DNA from: Chloroflexota bacterium
Lineage (GTDB): Bacteria > Chloroflexota > Anaerolineae > B4-G1
DNA length: 31,583 nt
Assembly: GCA_024232355.1 (NCBI GenBank)
Contig: JAAEPW010001121.1
Coordinates: 1-31,583 of the forward strand
Direction of reading: 5' to 3'
In this document: positions 22,860 to 30,449 of the stretch, one piece after another
Numbering within the stretch: the stretch's first letter is position 1
Layout of the letters: every line of letters starts with the position of its first letter
Program-made: the position numbers and the translations under genes
The notes under the pieces: generated by a model
The model's input: the letters and a program-made list of their open reading frames with translations, nothing else
Told to the model about the DNA's origin: nothing
Databases searched by the model: none

Positions 22860-23675
22860 ATGAAAAGGTTTTTGACCATCTTGATCGGCGCGTTCGCCGC
22901 TATTCCCATCGTCGGATGGATCGGGCTCCAGGTAAAACCAAAGCCCTTCCCCGCCTACCCCAAGCAGACACCGCCCCTGGACACCATCCCTCTGCTGGTG
23001 GATTTACCGCCACCCGTCGCCCGGTACTACCAGGTCACCATCGGGGATCGGATTCCCGTCATCGAATCGGCCATCGTCACCGGGCGGGCCACAGTGCGGT
23101 TTATGGGCATACGCTTCCCCGCGCGTTTTCGATTCACCCACGTCGCCGGGCAGGACTATCGGCATTACATCGAGGCGACCATATTCGGCTATCCAATACT
23201 AAAGGTGAACGAGCATTATCTCGATGGCAAATCGCGCCTGGAACTGCCCTTTGGCGTGGTCGAAAACGAACCCAAGGTGGATATGGCTGCCAACCTGGGG
23301 TTGTGGGCCGAGTCCATCTGGCTGCCGTCGATATTCATCACCGATCCCCGCGTGCGTTGGGAAGCAATCGACGACACCACTGCCTGCCTCGTGGTCCCCT
23401 TTGGCGAGGACGAGGACACCTTTACGGCCACGTTCGATCCACAGACCGGACTGCTGACCAAACTGGAAGCGATGCGGTGGAAAGAGACCACCGACGAGGC
23501 GAAAATCCTTTGGATCAACGAAGCACTAGGTTGGACGACCTTTCACGGGATCGAGATTGCGTCGCCCGGCTCTGTGACCTGGCTGGACGAGGGAAGCCCC
23601 TGGGCTGTGTTTACGGTCGAAGACGTCGTGTACAACACTGACGTTTCAGAGTACGTCAGAGCAAGCGGATATTAG
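22860..23675 (+). CDS. DUF6544-like membrane-anchored protein
   Basis: This 271-aa protein has one N-terminal membrane segment followed by a beta-rich domain. [15 protein letters not shown] near residue 50, the WLPSIF motif and [13 protein letters not shown] are the conserved features of DUF6544 as I remember it. AAGGAGG precedes the ATG. It closes the set after the first LuxR regulator and is followed by a strong terminator. Its fold is probably a lipid- or ligand-binding beta barrel outside the membrane, which is inference. No enzyme motif is visible. Confidence 0.8.
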   Translation: MKRFLTILIGAFAAIPIVGWIGLQVKPKPFPAYPKQTPPLDTIPLLVDLPPPVARYYQVTIGDRIPVIESAIVTGRATVRFMGIRFPARFRFTHVAGQDYRHYIEATIFGYPILKVNEHYLDGKSRLELPFGVVENEPKVDMAANLGLWAESIWLPSIFITDPRVRWEAIDDTTACLVVPFGEDEDTFTATFDPQTGLLTKLEAMRWKETTDEAKILWINEALGWTTFHGIEIASPGSVTWLDEGSPWAVFTVEDVVYNTDVSEYVRASGY

Positions 23676-23713
23676 CCATTATTCCAGCTAATGGAATGTG
23701 AGAAATATGCACG

Positions 23714-23738
23714 CCCCGTCTTTCCGACGGGGTTTTTT
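23714..23738 (+). terminator. Strong intrinsic terminator
   Basis: CCCCGTC and GACGGGG form a 7-bp GC-rich stem with a TTTCC loop, followed directly by six T. It closes the first LuxR module. Confidence 0.9.
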
Positions 23739-23742
23739 CATT

Positions 23743-23770
23743 TTGAGATAACGAGAAATGATGATAGAAT
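23743..23770 (+). promoter_or_regulatory. Promoter before the LuxR remnant
   Basis: TTGAGA (23743-23748) and TAGAAT (23765-23770) with a 16-base spacer sit just after the terminator. It may have served the lost LuxR gene and may now serve the membrane protein at 23964. Confidence 0.5.
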
Positions 23771-23803
23771 TGGGACATTGCAACTTTTGAATCCACAAAA
23801 GAA

Positions 23804-23890
23804 ATGACTAAATCACTCCTGACCACCAAACGCTATATTCCTCCACTCGGCCAGAGCTAGTGCCGTGCCTGCGAGTTGGGTTTGTTGTAG
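23804..23890 (+). pseudogene. Collapsed remnant of a third MalT-like LuxR gene
   Basis: These 87 bases begin like the two intact regulators (MTKSLLTTKRYIPP, then a one-base loss before the region matching RPELVPRP) and end like their last codons (GAG TTG GGT TTG TTG TAG, for ELGLL). Everything between, more than 2.5 kb, is missing. The join lies where the two ends share a short GCxxxTTGG-like sequence. Downstream bases (TAGCACAAACGTCAGTTTGC) resemble those after the second LuxR gene. This is the scar of a deletion in a former paralogue. Confidence 0.8.
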
Positions 23891-23963
23891 CACAAACGTC
23901 AGTTTGCCCCCGCAAACTTGGTATCACAAATTGATTTTTCATTATACAAGGAGAGAGAGAAAA

Positions 23964-24413
23964 ATGATCAAAGGTATTGTACTTGGAATCCTGGTACAGT
24001 TTATCTCTGTTGTGGGCTATCTGGTCATTGTGAATGTGACGTCCATCAAGAGCGAGTTGTTCCGAAGCGGCGTGATGATATGTTTTGCCAGCGTGGTTGC
24101 CCTGATCGTCACGGCGTATACGGTGCTCTCCGGACAACAACAGTTGTCAGAGATCCAACCCAAAGAGTACGTCTACATCGCGGTTGGCTCGATCATGGTG
24201 ATGTTTGTCGCGCAGGTCGTCTACTTTTTTGGCGTGCAAGCGTCCAACATGACGACAATGTCCTACACAATGTTGGCCTTTCCTTTTGTCAGTCTGATTA
24301 TGGAACTGATCTTGGGTCGGGTCAAGCTATCGTCGTTGGGCGTCCGTGATTTTGTCGGATTCGGTCTGTTGGTCACGGGCTATGTGGTCATCATGTCCAA
24401 GCCGCAGCCATAA
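23964..24413 (+). CDS. Half-size EamA/DMT-type membrane protein
   Basis: This 149-aa protein has about five membrane segments. The C-terminal part (MTTMSYTMLAFPFVSLIMELILGRVKLSSLGVRDFVGFGLLVTGYVVIM) has the pattern of the second half of an EamA repeat in the drug/metabolite transporter superfamily. Full EamA proteins have two repeats, so this one would need to dimerise. The start is set by GGAGAGAGAG before the ATG at 23964. It lies between the LuxR remnant and the second LuxR gene and could be what remains of the lost gene's neighbourhood. Substrate unknown. Confidence 0.7.
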   Translation: MIKGIVLGILVQFISVVGYLVIVNVTSIKSELFRSGVMICFASVVALIVTAYTVLSGQQQLSEIQPKEYVYIAVGSIMVMFVAQVVYFFGVQASNMTTMSYTMLAFPFVSLIMELILGRVKLSSLGVRDFVGFGLLVTGYVVIMSKPQP

Positions 24414-24447
24414 CGGGTGTGAGTGTTTTGAGCGACGGGAAAGGTCT

Positions 24448-24476
24448 TTGACCAGAATCAAGAAAAATAGTAAAAT
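24448..24476 (+). promoter_or_regulatory. Promoter of the second LuxR gene
   Basis: TTGACC (24448-24453) and TAAAAT (24471-24476) have a 17-base spacer. Transcription would begin near 24483, inside the palindrome at 24476-24505. Confidence 0.65.
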
Positions 24477-24505
24477 TGACCCGTTTGTGAAATTTTCACG
24501 GTCAA
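24476..24505. promoter_or_regulatory. Operator-like palindrome over the start of transcription
   Basis: TTGACC (24476-24481) and GGTCAA (24500-24505) flank an inner palindrome GTGAAA-T-TTTCAC (24487-24499). The whole 30-base symmetric site begins at the -10 box and covers the expected transcript start of the second LuxR gene. It could be an operator for autoregulation or a small hairpin in the leader. Confidence 0.6.
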
Positions 24506-24536
24506 AGTATGCGGCATTCTCGTCAAAGGAGCACCA

Positions 24537-27263
24537 ATGACCGCGTCACTCCTAAGCACTAAACTCTATATCCCGCCGTCGCGCCCAGAGCTGGTACCGC
24601 GCCCGCACTTGGTCGAGCGGTTAGACGAGGGGTTACGTCTGGGTCGCAAACTGACCCTCATCTCTGCCCCGGCCGGATTTGGCAAGACCACTCTGTTAAG
24701 CGAATGGATACATTGTAGGGGCGAGAGCACCTCGTCCCCACCCGCCCCCCTACAGGTCGCGTGGGTTTCGCTGGATGAAAGGGACAATGACCTGGCCCGC
24801 TTCTTGACCTACTTTATCGCCGCTCTGCAAACTATTAGAGGCGACATTGGACCAGGTCTATTGGCCGCGCTTCAATCCCCTAGCCCGGTCAATGTCGAAG
24901 CAGTGTTGACCACCTTGCTCAACGAGATCGCGGCTCTTCCAGATCGCTTGATCCTCACTCTCGACGATTATCACGTGATCGAATCCCCAGCGATTGACAA
25001 AGCCCTCATCTTTTTGTTCGACCACCTGCCGCCGCAAATGCACCTGGTTATCGCCAGCCGCACCGATCCAACCTTGAGATTATCTCGATTGCGCGCCCGC
25101 CGGCAGTTGACCGAACTGCGCGCGGACGACCTGCGCTTTAGCACCGACGAAGTGGCTGCCTTTCTCAAGCAAGTCATTCGTTTGCCCATTTCGACTGACG
25201 ATGTGCACGTGCTAAAAGATCGTACAGAGGGTTGGATCACCGGACTGCAACTGGCCTCTGTGGCAATGCAGGGTCTCGGCCAACGCGACCAAATTGAGCA
25301 CTTTGTTCGTAATTTTAGCGGCAGCCATCGGTATGTGATTGATTATTTGGTCGACGAGGTTCTCGATCAACAAACGCCGCGAGTCCAGGAATTCTTGTTA
25401 CAAACCTCGATCCTCGACCGTATGGTAGCTCCTCTGTGCAATGCTGTGCGTTTCGGCCATACCGAAACGCTTAGCGGTTGCGAAACAACCGCCGTCACAG
25501 GTCGGGAGGACAGTCAAGCAATCCTTGAGGGGCTTGAGACAGCCAACCTGTTCCTCATCCCTCTGGACGGCGAGCGGCGTTGGTATCGCTATCATCATCT
25601 CTTTGCCGATTTGTTGCGGCAGCGCTTGCGCCAAACTCGGGCAGGACAGGTGCCAAACTTGCACTGCCGGGCCAGCGAGTGGTACGCACGTCACGGCTTC
25701 CAGTTCGAGGCAGTGCACCACGCCCTTGCCGGGGATGATGTTGAGAGGGCAGCCGATCTGATCGAGGCCGTCGGGTTGAGTTTGATCGACCAAGGGGCCT
25801 TTAACACCGTGAGAAAATGGATCGACACGCTCCCCAAAAGCTTTGTGCAGAAACGGCCCTATTTGTGCGTGTACCATGCCTGGACATCGAATTTCACCCA
25901 CCAATTGGATGCCATTGAGCCTTTCCTGCAAGATGCGCAACGCGCTTTGGGCGCGCAAGAATCACACCTGACGAACGATGGCACCACGGCCAGAAAAGTG
26001 CGCGGCCACATCGCCACGCTCCGAGCCTGGAATGCCCGCCGCCAGCGCGACAACTCCCTGGCGATAGAGCTCTTGCAGGAGGCCGTCGAGTGCTTGGGCG
26101 ACGACAATCCAATCGCGCGCGCCTTTGCTGACCTGAACCTGGGCTTGGCCTACCTGGACGGTGGAGAGTTGATAAAAGCCGCAGACTCTTTCCGTGACGC
26201 AATGTCGCGTCGATCCGCTTCTGAAAACGAATTGGCCAGCATTATGGCTGCCAGTCACCTGGCCGCAGTCCTGATCGTACAAGGACGTTTGCACGATGCC
26301 GCAAAGCTATGCCGGAGGACGATTCGAGAACAGTTGGAACGCCACGGAAAGCCGCCCCCGACGTTGTGTTTGACATATCTCCGGCTGGGATGGGTGCTGG
26401 CAGAATGGAATGACGTGCATGGTTATTTTGATCACGTGTCACAAGGCATCATCCTGGCCGACCAGATACGCTACGATTCGGTGGTCAAGGCGGGTGCGCA
26501 ATCGATGGCATGGGAAAAGCAACTTTTGGCAGAACAGGGCACCGTCGTCGAGTTCTCCGAGGACGCAGCCAAAATCATAGATCGGGTATTGGCCGCCGAA
26601 ACCGATGCCGACCTCTCCACCATCCATGCTCAGAATACAGACGTTTACCTGGCAGACGACGCGTATTTCGAAATCTGGCCGGGTTACAGCGACCTTGCCC
26701 GGGGCACAAGGCTAGTTGAAGAGGGCAAAGTGGAAGAGGCGCTGGACTTGGTCGCGCGGATATATGAATCTGCGCGGGCGGTGGAAGGGATCGGCCTGAT
26801 GATTGAGGCCCGGTCGCTAGAAGCGCGGACTTGTCAGGATCAAGGTGATATGGATCGTGCCATAGACGCGCTAAAAGACGCCCTTTCCCTGAGCGAAGCG
26901 GAAGGCTACATTCGAACATACGCAGACCGTGGCGAGTCGATGGCCCAACTATTGCGCCAGGCAGCCGCTCGCGGGATTATGCCAGACTATACGGCCAAGC
27001 TGCTGGCTGCATTTGATGGCACAGCAAAGGAGCAAGGACCAAAAACGGAGGCTGCCCATTTGCCTCTAGTCGAGCCATTGAGCCAACGCGAGTTAGAGAT
27101 ACTAGCACTCGTGGCCCAAGGACTCTCGAACCGTGAGATCAGTGAGCGGCTTGTTCTTGCCTTGAGCACTGTTAAAGGGCACAATCAGAATATCTTTGGC
27201 AAACTGCAAGTGCAGAGGCGCACCAAAGCTGTAGCGCGCGCCCGCGAGTTGGGACTGCTATAA
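24537..27263 (+). CDS. MalT-like LuxR-family ATPase regulator (second copy)
   Basis: This 908-aa protein has the same plan as the regulator at 18723: Walker A SAPAGFGKTTLL (43-54), Walker B RLILTLDDYH, a helical repeat region (about 430-830) and a C-terminal LuxR helix-turn-helix (EPLSQRELEILALVAQG ... TVKGHNQNIFGKLQVQRRTKAV). AAAGGAG precedes the ATG. It is 129 residues longer than the first copy, mostly in the TPR-like region. Palindromic DNA is embedded in-frame at 24714-24754 (protein near 60-73) and 25448-25492 (near 304-319). The last 64 bases are duplicated just downstream. A small protein of the same family as in the first module follows. Confidence 0.94.
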   Translation: MTASLLSTKLYIPPSRPELVPRPHLVERLDEGLRLGRKLTLISAPAGFGKTTLLSEWIHCRGESTSSPPAPLQVAWVSLDERDNDLARFLTYFIAALQTIRGDIGPGLLAALQSPSPVNVEAVLTTLLNEIAALPDRLILTLDDYHVIESPAIDKALIFLFDHLPPQMHLVIASRTDPTLRLSRLRARRQLTELRADDLRFSTDEVAAFLKQVIRLPISTDDVHVLKDRTEGWITGLQLASVAMQGLGQRDQIEHFVRNFSGSHRYVIDYLVDEVLDQQTPRVQEFLLQTSILDRMVAPLCNAVRFGHTETLSGCETTAVTGREDSQAILEGLETANLFLIPLDGERRWYRYHHLFADLLRQRLRQTRAGQVPNLHCRASEWYARHGFQFEAVHHALAGDDVERAADLIEAVGLSLIDQGAFNTVRKWIDTLPKSFVQKRPYLCVYHAWTSNFTHQLDAIEPFLQDAQRALGAQESHLTNDGTTARKVRGHIATLRAWNARRQRDNSLAIELLQEAVECLGDDNPIARAFADLNLGLAYLDGGELIKAADSFRDAMSRRSASENELASIMAASHLAAVLIVQGRLHDAAKLCRRTIREQLERHGKPPPTLCLTYLRLGWVLAEWNDVHGYFDHVSQGIILADQIRYDSVVKAGAQSMAWEKQLLAEQGTVVEFSEDAAKIIDRVLAAETDADLSTIHAQNTDVYLADDAYFEIWPGYSDLARGTRLVEEGKVEEALDLVARIYESARAVEGIGLMIEARSLEARTCQDQGDMDRAIDALKDALSLSEAEGYIRTYADRGESMAQLLRQAAARGIMPDYTAKLLAAFDGTAKEQGPKTEAAHLPLVEPLSQRELEILALVAQGLSNREISERLVLALSTVKGHNQNIFGKLQVQRRTKAVARARELGLL
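24714..24754. repeat. In-frame palindrome in the second LuxR gene
   Basis: The outer arms are TGTAGGGG (24714-24721) and CCCCTACA (24747-24754); inside, GGGGCGAG pairs with CTCGTCCCC. It encodes most of HCRGESTSSPPAPLQ, extra residues before the conserved VAWVSL strand, the same point as the palindrome in the first LuxR gene. Confidence 0.8.
25448..25492. repeat. Double palindrome in the second LuxR gene
   Basis: GCGTTTCGG/CCGAAACGC (25448-25456 with 25462-25470) is followed by GCGGTTG/CAACCGC (25474-25480 with 25486-25492). The first stem is identical in arms to that in the first LuxR gene, while the second differs. It encodes VRFGHTETLSGCETTA, extra residues inside the regulator. Confidence 0.8.
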
Positions 27264-27368
27264 GTACAACTGTCAGTTTGCCCGCAAACTGCAAGTGCAG
27301 AGGCGCACCAAAGCTGTAGCGCGCGCTCGCGAGTTGGGCCTGTTATAGCATAAACATCGGTTTGCTCA
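27199..27368 (+). repeat. Tandem duplication of the LuxR 3' end
   Basis: 27199-27262 (last codons of the second LuxR gene) recurs at 27284-27347 with four or five changes, an offset of 85 bases. The bases after each copy are also related. The second copy keeps the reading RELGLL-stop but is outside the gene. A stem CAGTTTGC/GCAAACTG (27274-27291) lies at the junction. Confidence 0.8.
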
Positions 27369-27435
27369 CACATTCACAAGAATCACACTTGTCCACGAAT
27401 CTTGCGATTTTACCCCATCAGTATCCCCCAAAACA

Positions 27436-27474
27436 GTACCTTCTAACAGTACTTTAGTACCTGTACACCAGTAC
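27436..27474 (+). repeat. Cluster of five GTAC motifs upstream of the small-protein gene
   Basis: GTAC occurs at 27436, 27449, 27457, 27463 and 27471, four times preceded by A (AGTAC) and spaced 6-13 bases. It lies about 60 bases before the gene at 27532. A row of short repeats suggests binding sites for a regulator, and it is followed by a -10-like TATACT at 27486. Confidence 0.4.
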
Positions 27475-27531
27475 CATGTTGCGAGTATACTATTTGTGCA
27501 TTGAGCGAAAAACTGATCCGAAAGGCAAGCG

Positions 27532-27783
27532 ATGATTTACCAAATCAGAATCAAAGGCCATCTAGGCCAGCAATGGACAGAGTGGTTTGAAGACCTAACC
27601 ATCACGCTGGAAGAGAACGGCGATACGCTCTTGACCGGTACAGTGATCGATCAAGCTGCGTTACACGGGTTGCTGAAAAAAGTGCGCGATTTGGGAATGC
27701 CGCTGCTTTCGGTCAATCGTGTTGAATCCGGTCAGGTAAACATGATTGATATCGAACAATTCGTTGACTCGCCGTCAGAGTAA
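27532..27783 (+). CDS. Small conserved protein, paralogue of the one at 21714
   Basis: This 83-aa soluble protein begins MIYQIRIKGHLGQQWTEWF and shares the core pattern of the 71-aa protein at 21714, including ENGDT, G-VIDQAAL-GLL and RDLGMPLLSVNR. It has an extra acidic tail of about 15 residues. GAAAGG precedes the ATG. It is the first gene after the second MalT-like LuxR regulator, as its paralogue is near the first. The function is unknown; the repeated position next to such regulators is the best clue. Confidence 0.8.
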   Translation: MIYQIRIKGHLGQQWTEWFEDLTITLEENGDTLLTGTVIDQAALHGLLKKVRDLGMPLLSVNRVESGQVNMIDIEQFVDSPSE

Positions 27784-27878
27784 AAAGACAAAAGGAAGGC
27801 ACAGTATAAGAATAAACATTGTTAGGCGCCAAAAGACTTTTCATTAATACGTGAATCATAATACACAAGGAGACGAAA

Positions 27879-28145
27879 ATGAACCAGCAAGAAAAGTACC
27901 AAAAAGCAAAAATGCGAGTCGCAGCATTAAAAAAGTTTTACGTTCATCTTGGTGTGTACGTGCTTGTAAACCTATCTCTGTTCCTACGCAACATTATCAT
28001 ATCACCGGACAGGCTTTGGTTCTTTTGGCCCCTCCTGGGATGGAGCATCGCCATTGCTTTGCACGCGCTTTCTGTTTTCAGCTTGAGCCGTCCATTTGGT
28101 GCAGATTGGGAAGAGCGAAAGATTGCACAGTTTATGGAAGAATAA
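27879..28145 (+). CDS. 2TM domain protein
   Basis: This 88-aa protein has a charged start (NQQEKYQKAKMRVAALKKFYVHLGVY), two membrane segments (about 22-40 and 47-67) and a charged C-terminus with the WEERKI motif. This is the pattern of the bacterial 2TM domain, which is often fused to or located next to sensors. AAGGAGA precedes the ATG. It is 95 bases after the small conserved gene and precedes another small membrane protein. Confidence 0.8.
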   Translation: MNQQEKYQKAKMRVAALKKFYVHLGVYVLVNLSLFLRNIIISPDRLWFFWPLLGWSIAIALHALSVFSLSRPFGADWEERKIAQFMEE

Positions 28146-28222
28146 AAAGCCACCGTTCCAGCACAATGCGTCAACCGAGCAGTTTGTGAATTCCATTACA
28201 TAGATTTTACGAGGAGAAGAAA

Positions 28223-28435
28223 ATGACAAACAAAACAACACCTACACACATAATATTTGCAATCGTTCATTTTTCGCTTGCGATAGTCACATTGATACCG
28301 AGAGCAGCAGCGAGCAAGGCATGTCTTTTTGGATACAAGGCTTTATGCAGTTTTACTCCGATCAGCACATTTATATTACTTGGGCTTGTAGGCCTTCACA
28401 TCTTTTTGCATCGAAAAGCGCTAGCCCAAAATTGA
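28223..28435 (+). CDS. Small two-helix membrane protein
   Basis: This 70-aa protein has two hydrophobic segments (about 8-26 and 43-62) separated by a loop with two cysteines (SKACLFGYKALCSFTPIST). GAGGAGAAG precedes the ATG. I do not know its family. It is 66 bases upstream of the nitroreductase gene and 77 after the 2TM gene, so all three are probably co-transcribed. Confidence 0.7.
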   Translation: MTNKTTPTHIIFAIVHFSLAIVTLIPRAAASKACLFGYKALCSFTPISTFILLGLVGLHIFLHRKALAQN

Positions 28436-28501
28436 GCGGTAGATGGTGCGTTGCACTTGATATTCTGGCACAAAACTTGAAAACTAACAGGAGAATCAAA
28501 C

Positions 28502-29392
28502 ATGATTGAAATCACATACAATGCAGATCTTTGCAAGAAATGCGGCCTTTGCGCAACGGCGTGCCCACTCGCCATCCCAGTGCAAAAAACAAAGGGCACC
28601 ATTCCAGAGATCGATGATGCTCGCCGGGAAAGTTGCTTTCGCTGCGGACACTGTGTGGCGATTTGCCCCCAGGGGGCCATATCACATAATCATTACCCAG
28701 AGGGCACGGTAACGCCCATCATAACCGACCAAGTTCCCACGTATGATCAAGTGCTGGAACTTGTACGTAGTCGTCGATCAAAGCGCCGATATAAAAAACA
28801 AGCAATTGAAAGAGACGTGATCGAAAAGGTGCTGGAAGCTGCCCGATTCGCGCCCAGCGGGCACAACCAACAAACTACCGAGTTTATCGTTGTCCAAGAC
28901 AAAGAAATTATCCACGAAATTGGCAAATTGACTGCGGCGAGTCTCAAAAGCCTGGGGCAAGCATTCCGGTACGCGATCGGCAGACTGGTGATGCGACGTA
29001 TGTTCGGCAAGCGCGGAGCAGAGACCTTGGCAGAGCTTGCGCCCGAGCTTGAAGGTATTGCGGATTTGTTCAACAGTGGAACAGACTGGATCCTTAACGA
29101 AGCACCCGTTCTAGTATTTTTCTGCGCGGATGATGCAGGGGGGTATGGGAGCGAAAATGCAAACCTGGCAGTTCAGAATGCGGCCCTGGCAGCGGAGGTT
29201 CTCGGGCTCGGCTGTTTTTATTCAGGCTTTGTCGGGATGGCCAGTGACCGCAGTGACAAAATTGCAAAACTCATCTCTTTGCCAGAGACTCACAAGATCT
29301 ATGGGACGCTTGCAATGGGATACCCTCGCCTGAGATACAACAAGTGGGTGGAACGAAATCCAGCAAAAGTAACGTGGGTGGGATCTGATTAA
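28502..29392 (+). CDS. Ferredoxin-nitroreductase fusion protein
   Basis: This 296-aa protein has an N-terminal pair of 4Fe-4S motifs (Cys11/14/17/21 and Cys45/48/51/55) fused to a nitroreductase-family flavin domain from about residue 75. RSRRSKRRYKKQAIER is the typical FMN-binding start and FAPSGHNQQ the next conserved piece; the C-terminal MGYPRLRY is also typical. It would carry electrons from ferredoxin to FMN and reduce a nitro or quinone-like substrate. ACAGGAGAA precedes the ATG. It is followed by a stem (29415-29444) and the SRPBCC gene. Confidence 0.9.
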   Translation: MIEITYNADLCKKCGLCATACPLAIPVQKTKGTIPEIDDARRESCFRCGHCVAICPQGAISHNHYPEGTVTPIITDQVPTYDQVLELVRSRRSKRRYKKQAIERDVIEKVLEAARFAPSGHNQQTTEFIVVQDKEIIHEIGKLTAASLKSLGQAFRYAIGRLVMRRMFGKRGAETLAELAPELEGIADLFNSGTDWILNEAPVLVFFCADDAGGYGSENANLAVQNAALAAEVLGLGCFYSGFVGMASDRSDKIAKLISLPETHKIYGTLAMGYPRLRYNKWVERNPAKVTWVGSD

Positions 29393-29414
29393 GGCTAACA
29401 GGTTGCCTGGGAAC

Positions 29415-29444
29415 GCTCCTGGTTCGAGTGATCGGACCAGGAGC
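29415..29444 (+). terminator. Stem-loop after the nitroreductase gene
   Basis: GCTCCTGGT and ACCAGGAGC make a 9-bp stem with a 12-base loop. Only ATCTTT follows, so it is a weak terminator or a processing stem. Confidence 0.4.
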
Positions 29445-29515
29445 ATCTTTGCGGCAAGCTCTTTAGCGGTCGAACTCGACGGCAGACAACGCAACATCAT
29501 TCAAAAGGATATGTC

Positions 29516-30376
29516 ATGATTAAAACAAAACTCAAACGACTTTTTGGTGGACTGGGAATCGTCCTGCTCGTTCTGGTCCTGGGTTACCTAGCCATCTCCC
29601 CCCTGCACTTGCGCTGGGGAGCGACCTCTGAAGAAGTATCCCGCGCAATGCCGGATGACTTGAACGGAATGCGCTGGACGCGCGCCATCACCGTGGATGC
29701 CACACCCGAACAGATCTGGCCCTGGTTGGCTCAATGGGGCCAGGGGCGCGGCGGATGGTACAGCTATGACTGGTTGGAAAACTTGTTCGGAATGGATATC
29801 CACACTGCAGACCGGATCTTGCCCGAACACCAGAACCCGGAAATCGGCGACCCGATTTGTATGGCGGCCAACGCTTGCATCAGTTTTGTGAGCGTGATCG
29901 AGCCAAACCAGTACTTTGGTTGGTTATCGAGTGATGAGGACGACAAAGCGGTGTGGAGTTTCATTTTTGGACTATATCCGGTGGATGATACCCATACCCG
30001 CTTGGTCATGCGAGAGAGTTTTGATAAGGATGCTATGCCATCGATCATGCCTTTTATCATCGCGATACCAGATTCTGTGATGATGGAAAAAGCGTTGACC
30101 ACGGTCAAACACCGGGCCGAGGGGCGACCAGAGTCAGTCCTTAGCACGCCGTACGAAATTATCGTCTGGCTCGCCGCGCTGGTGATGGGTTTGATCGCTG
30201 GTGTGCAGTTCATCAATCGGCAAGATTGGAAAAAGCCCCTGGCAATCGGCATAGCGTCTGTTATCATCTTACTCGTGTTCACATTCTTATTCCCTCCACT
30301 GTGGCTGCGCGGTGTGTTCGACCTCGGTCTGCTGATCGGGTTGGTGCGGATCTCTCGACCGGCCACAGAAGCGTAA
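29516..30376 (+). CDS. SRPBCC-like domain membrane protein
   Basis: This 286-aa protein has an N-terminal membrane segment (about 9-28), a START/SRPBCC-like soluble domain (about 48-200, with WTRAITVDATPEQIWPWLAQWGQGRGGWYSYD as the signature) and three C-terminal membrane segments. SRPBCC domains bind hydrophobic ligands. AAAAGGATA precedes the ATG. It lies 124 bases after the nitroreductase gene and 73 before the acyltransferase gene. A role in handling a lipid-like ligand at the membrane is plausible inference. Confidence 0.85.
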   Translation: MIKTKLKRLFGGLGIVLLVLVLGYLAISPLHLRWGATSEEVSRAMPDDLNGMRWTRAITVDATPEQIWPWLAQWGQGRGGWYSYDWLENLFGMDIHTADRILPEHQNPEIGDPICMAANACISFVSVIEPNQYFGWLSSDEDDKAVWSFIFGLYPVDDTHTRLVMRESFDKDAMPSIMPFIIAIPDSVMMEKALTTVKHRAEGRPESVLSTPYEIIVWLAALVMGLIAGVQFINRQDWKKPLAIGIASVIILLVFTFLFPPLWLRGVFDLGLLIGLVRISRPATEA

Positions 30377-30449
30377 TTTTGGGCGCTGCGAACTTGCCAT
30401 TGTTCATTACCCTGTTGCGATAAAAAAGAAAGTCCGGGAAGTGAATTCG

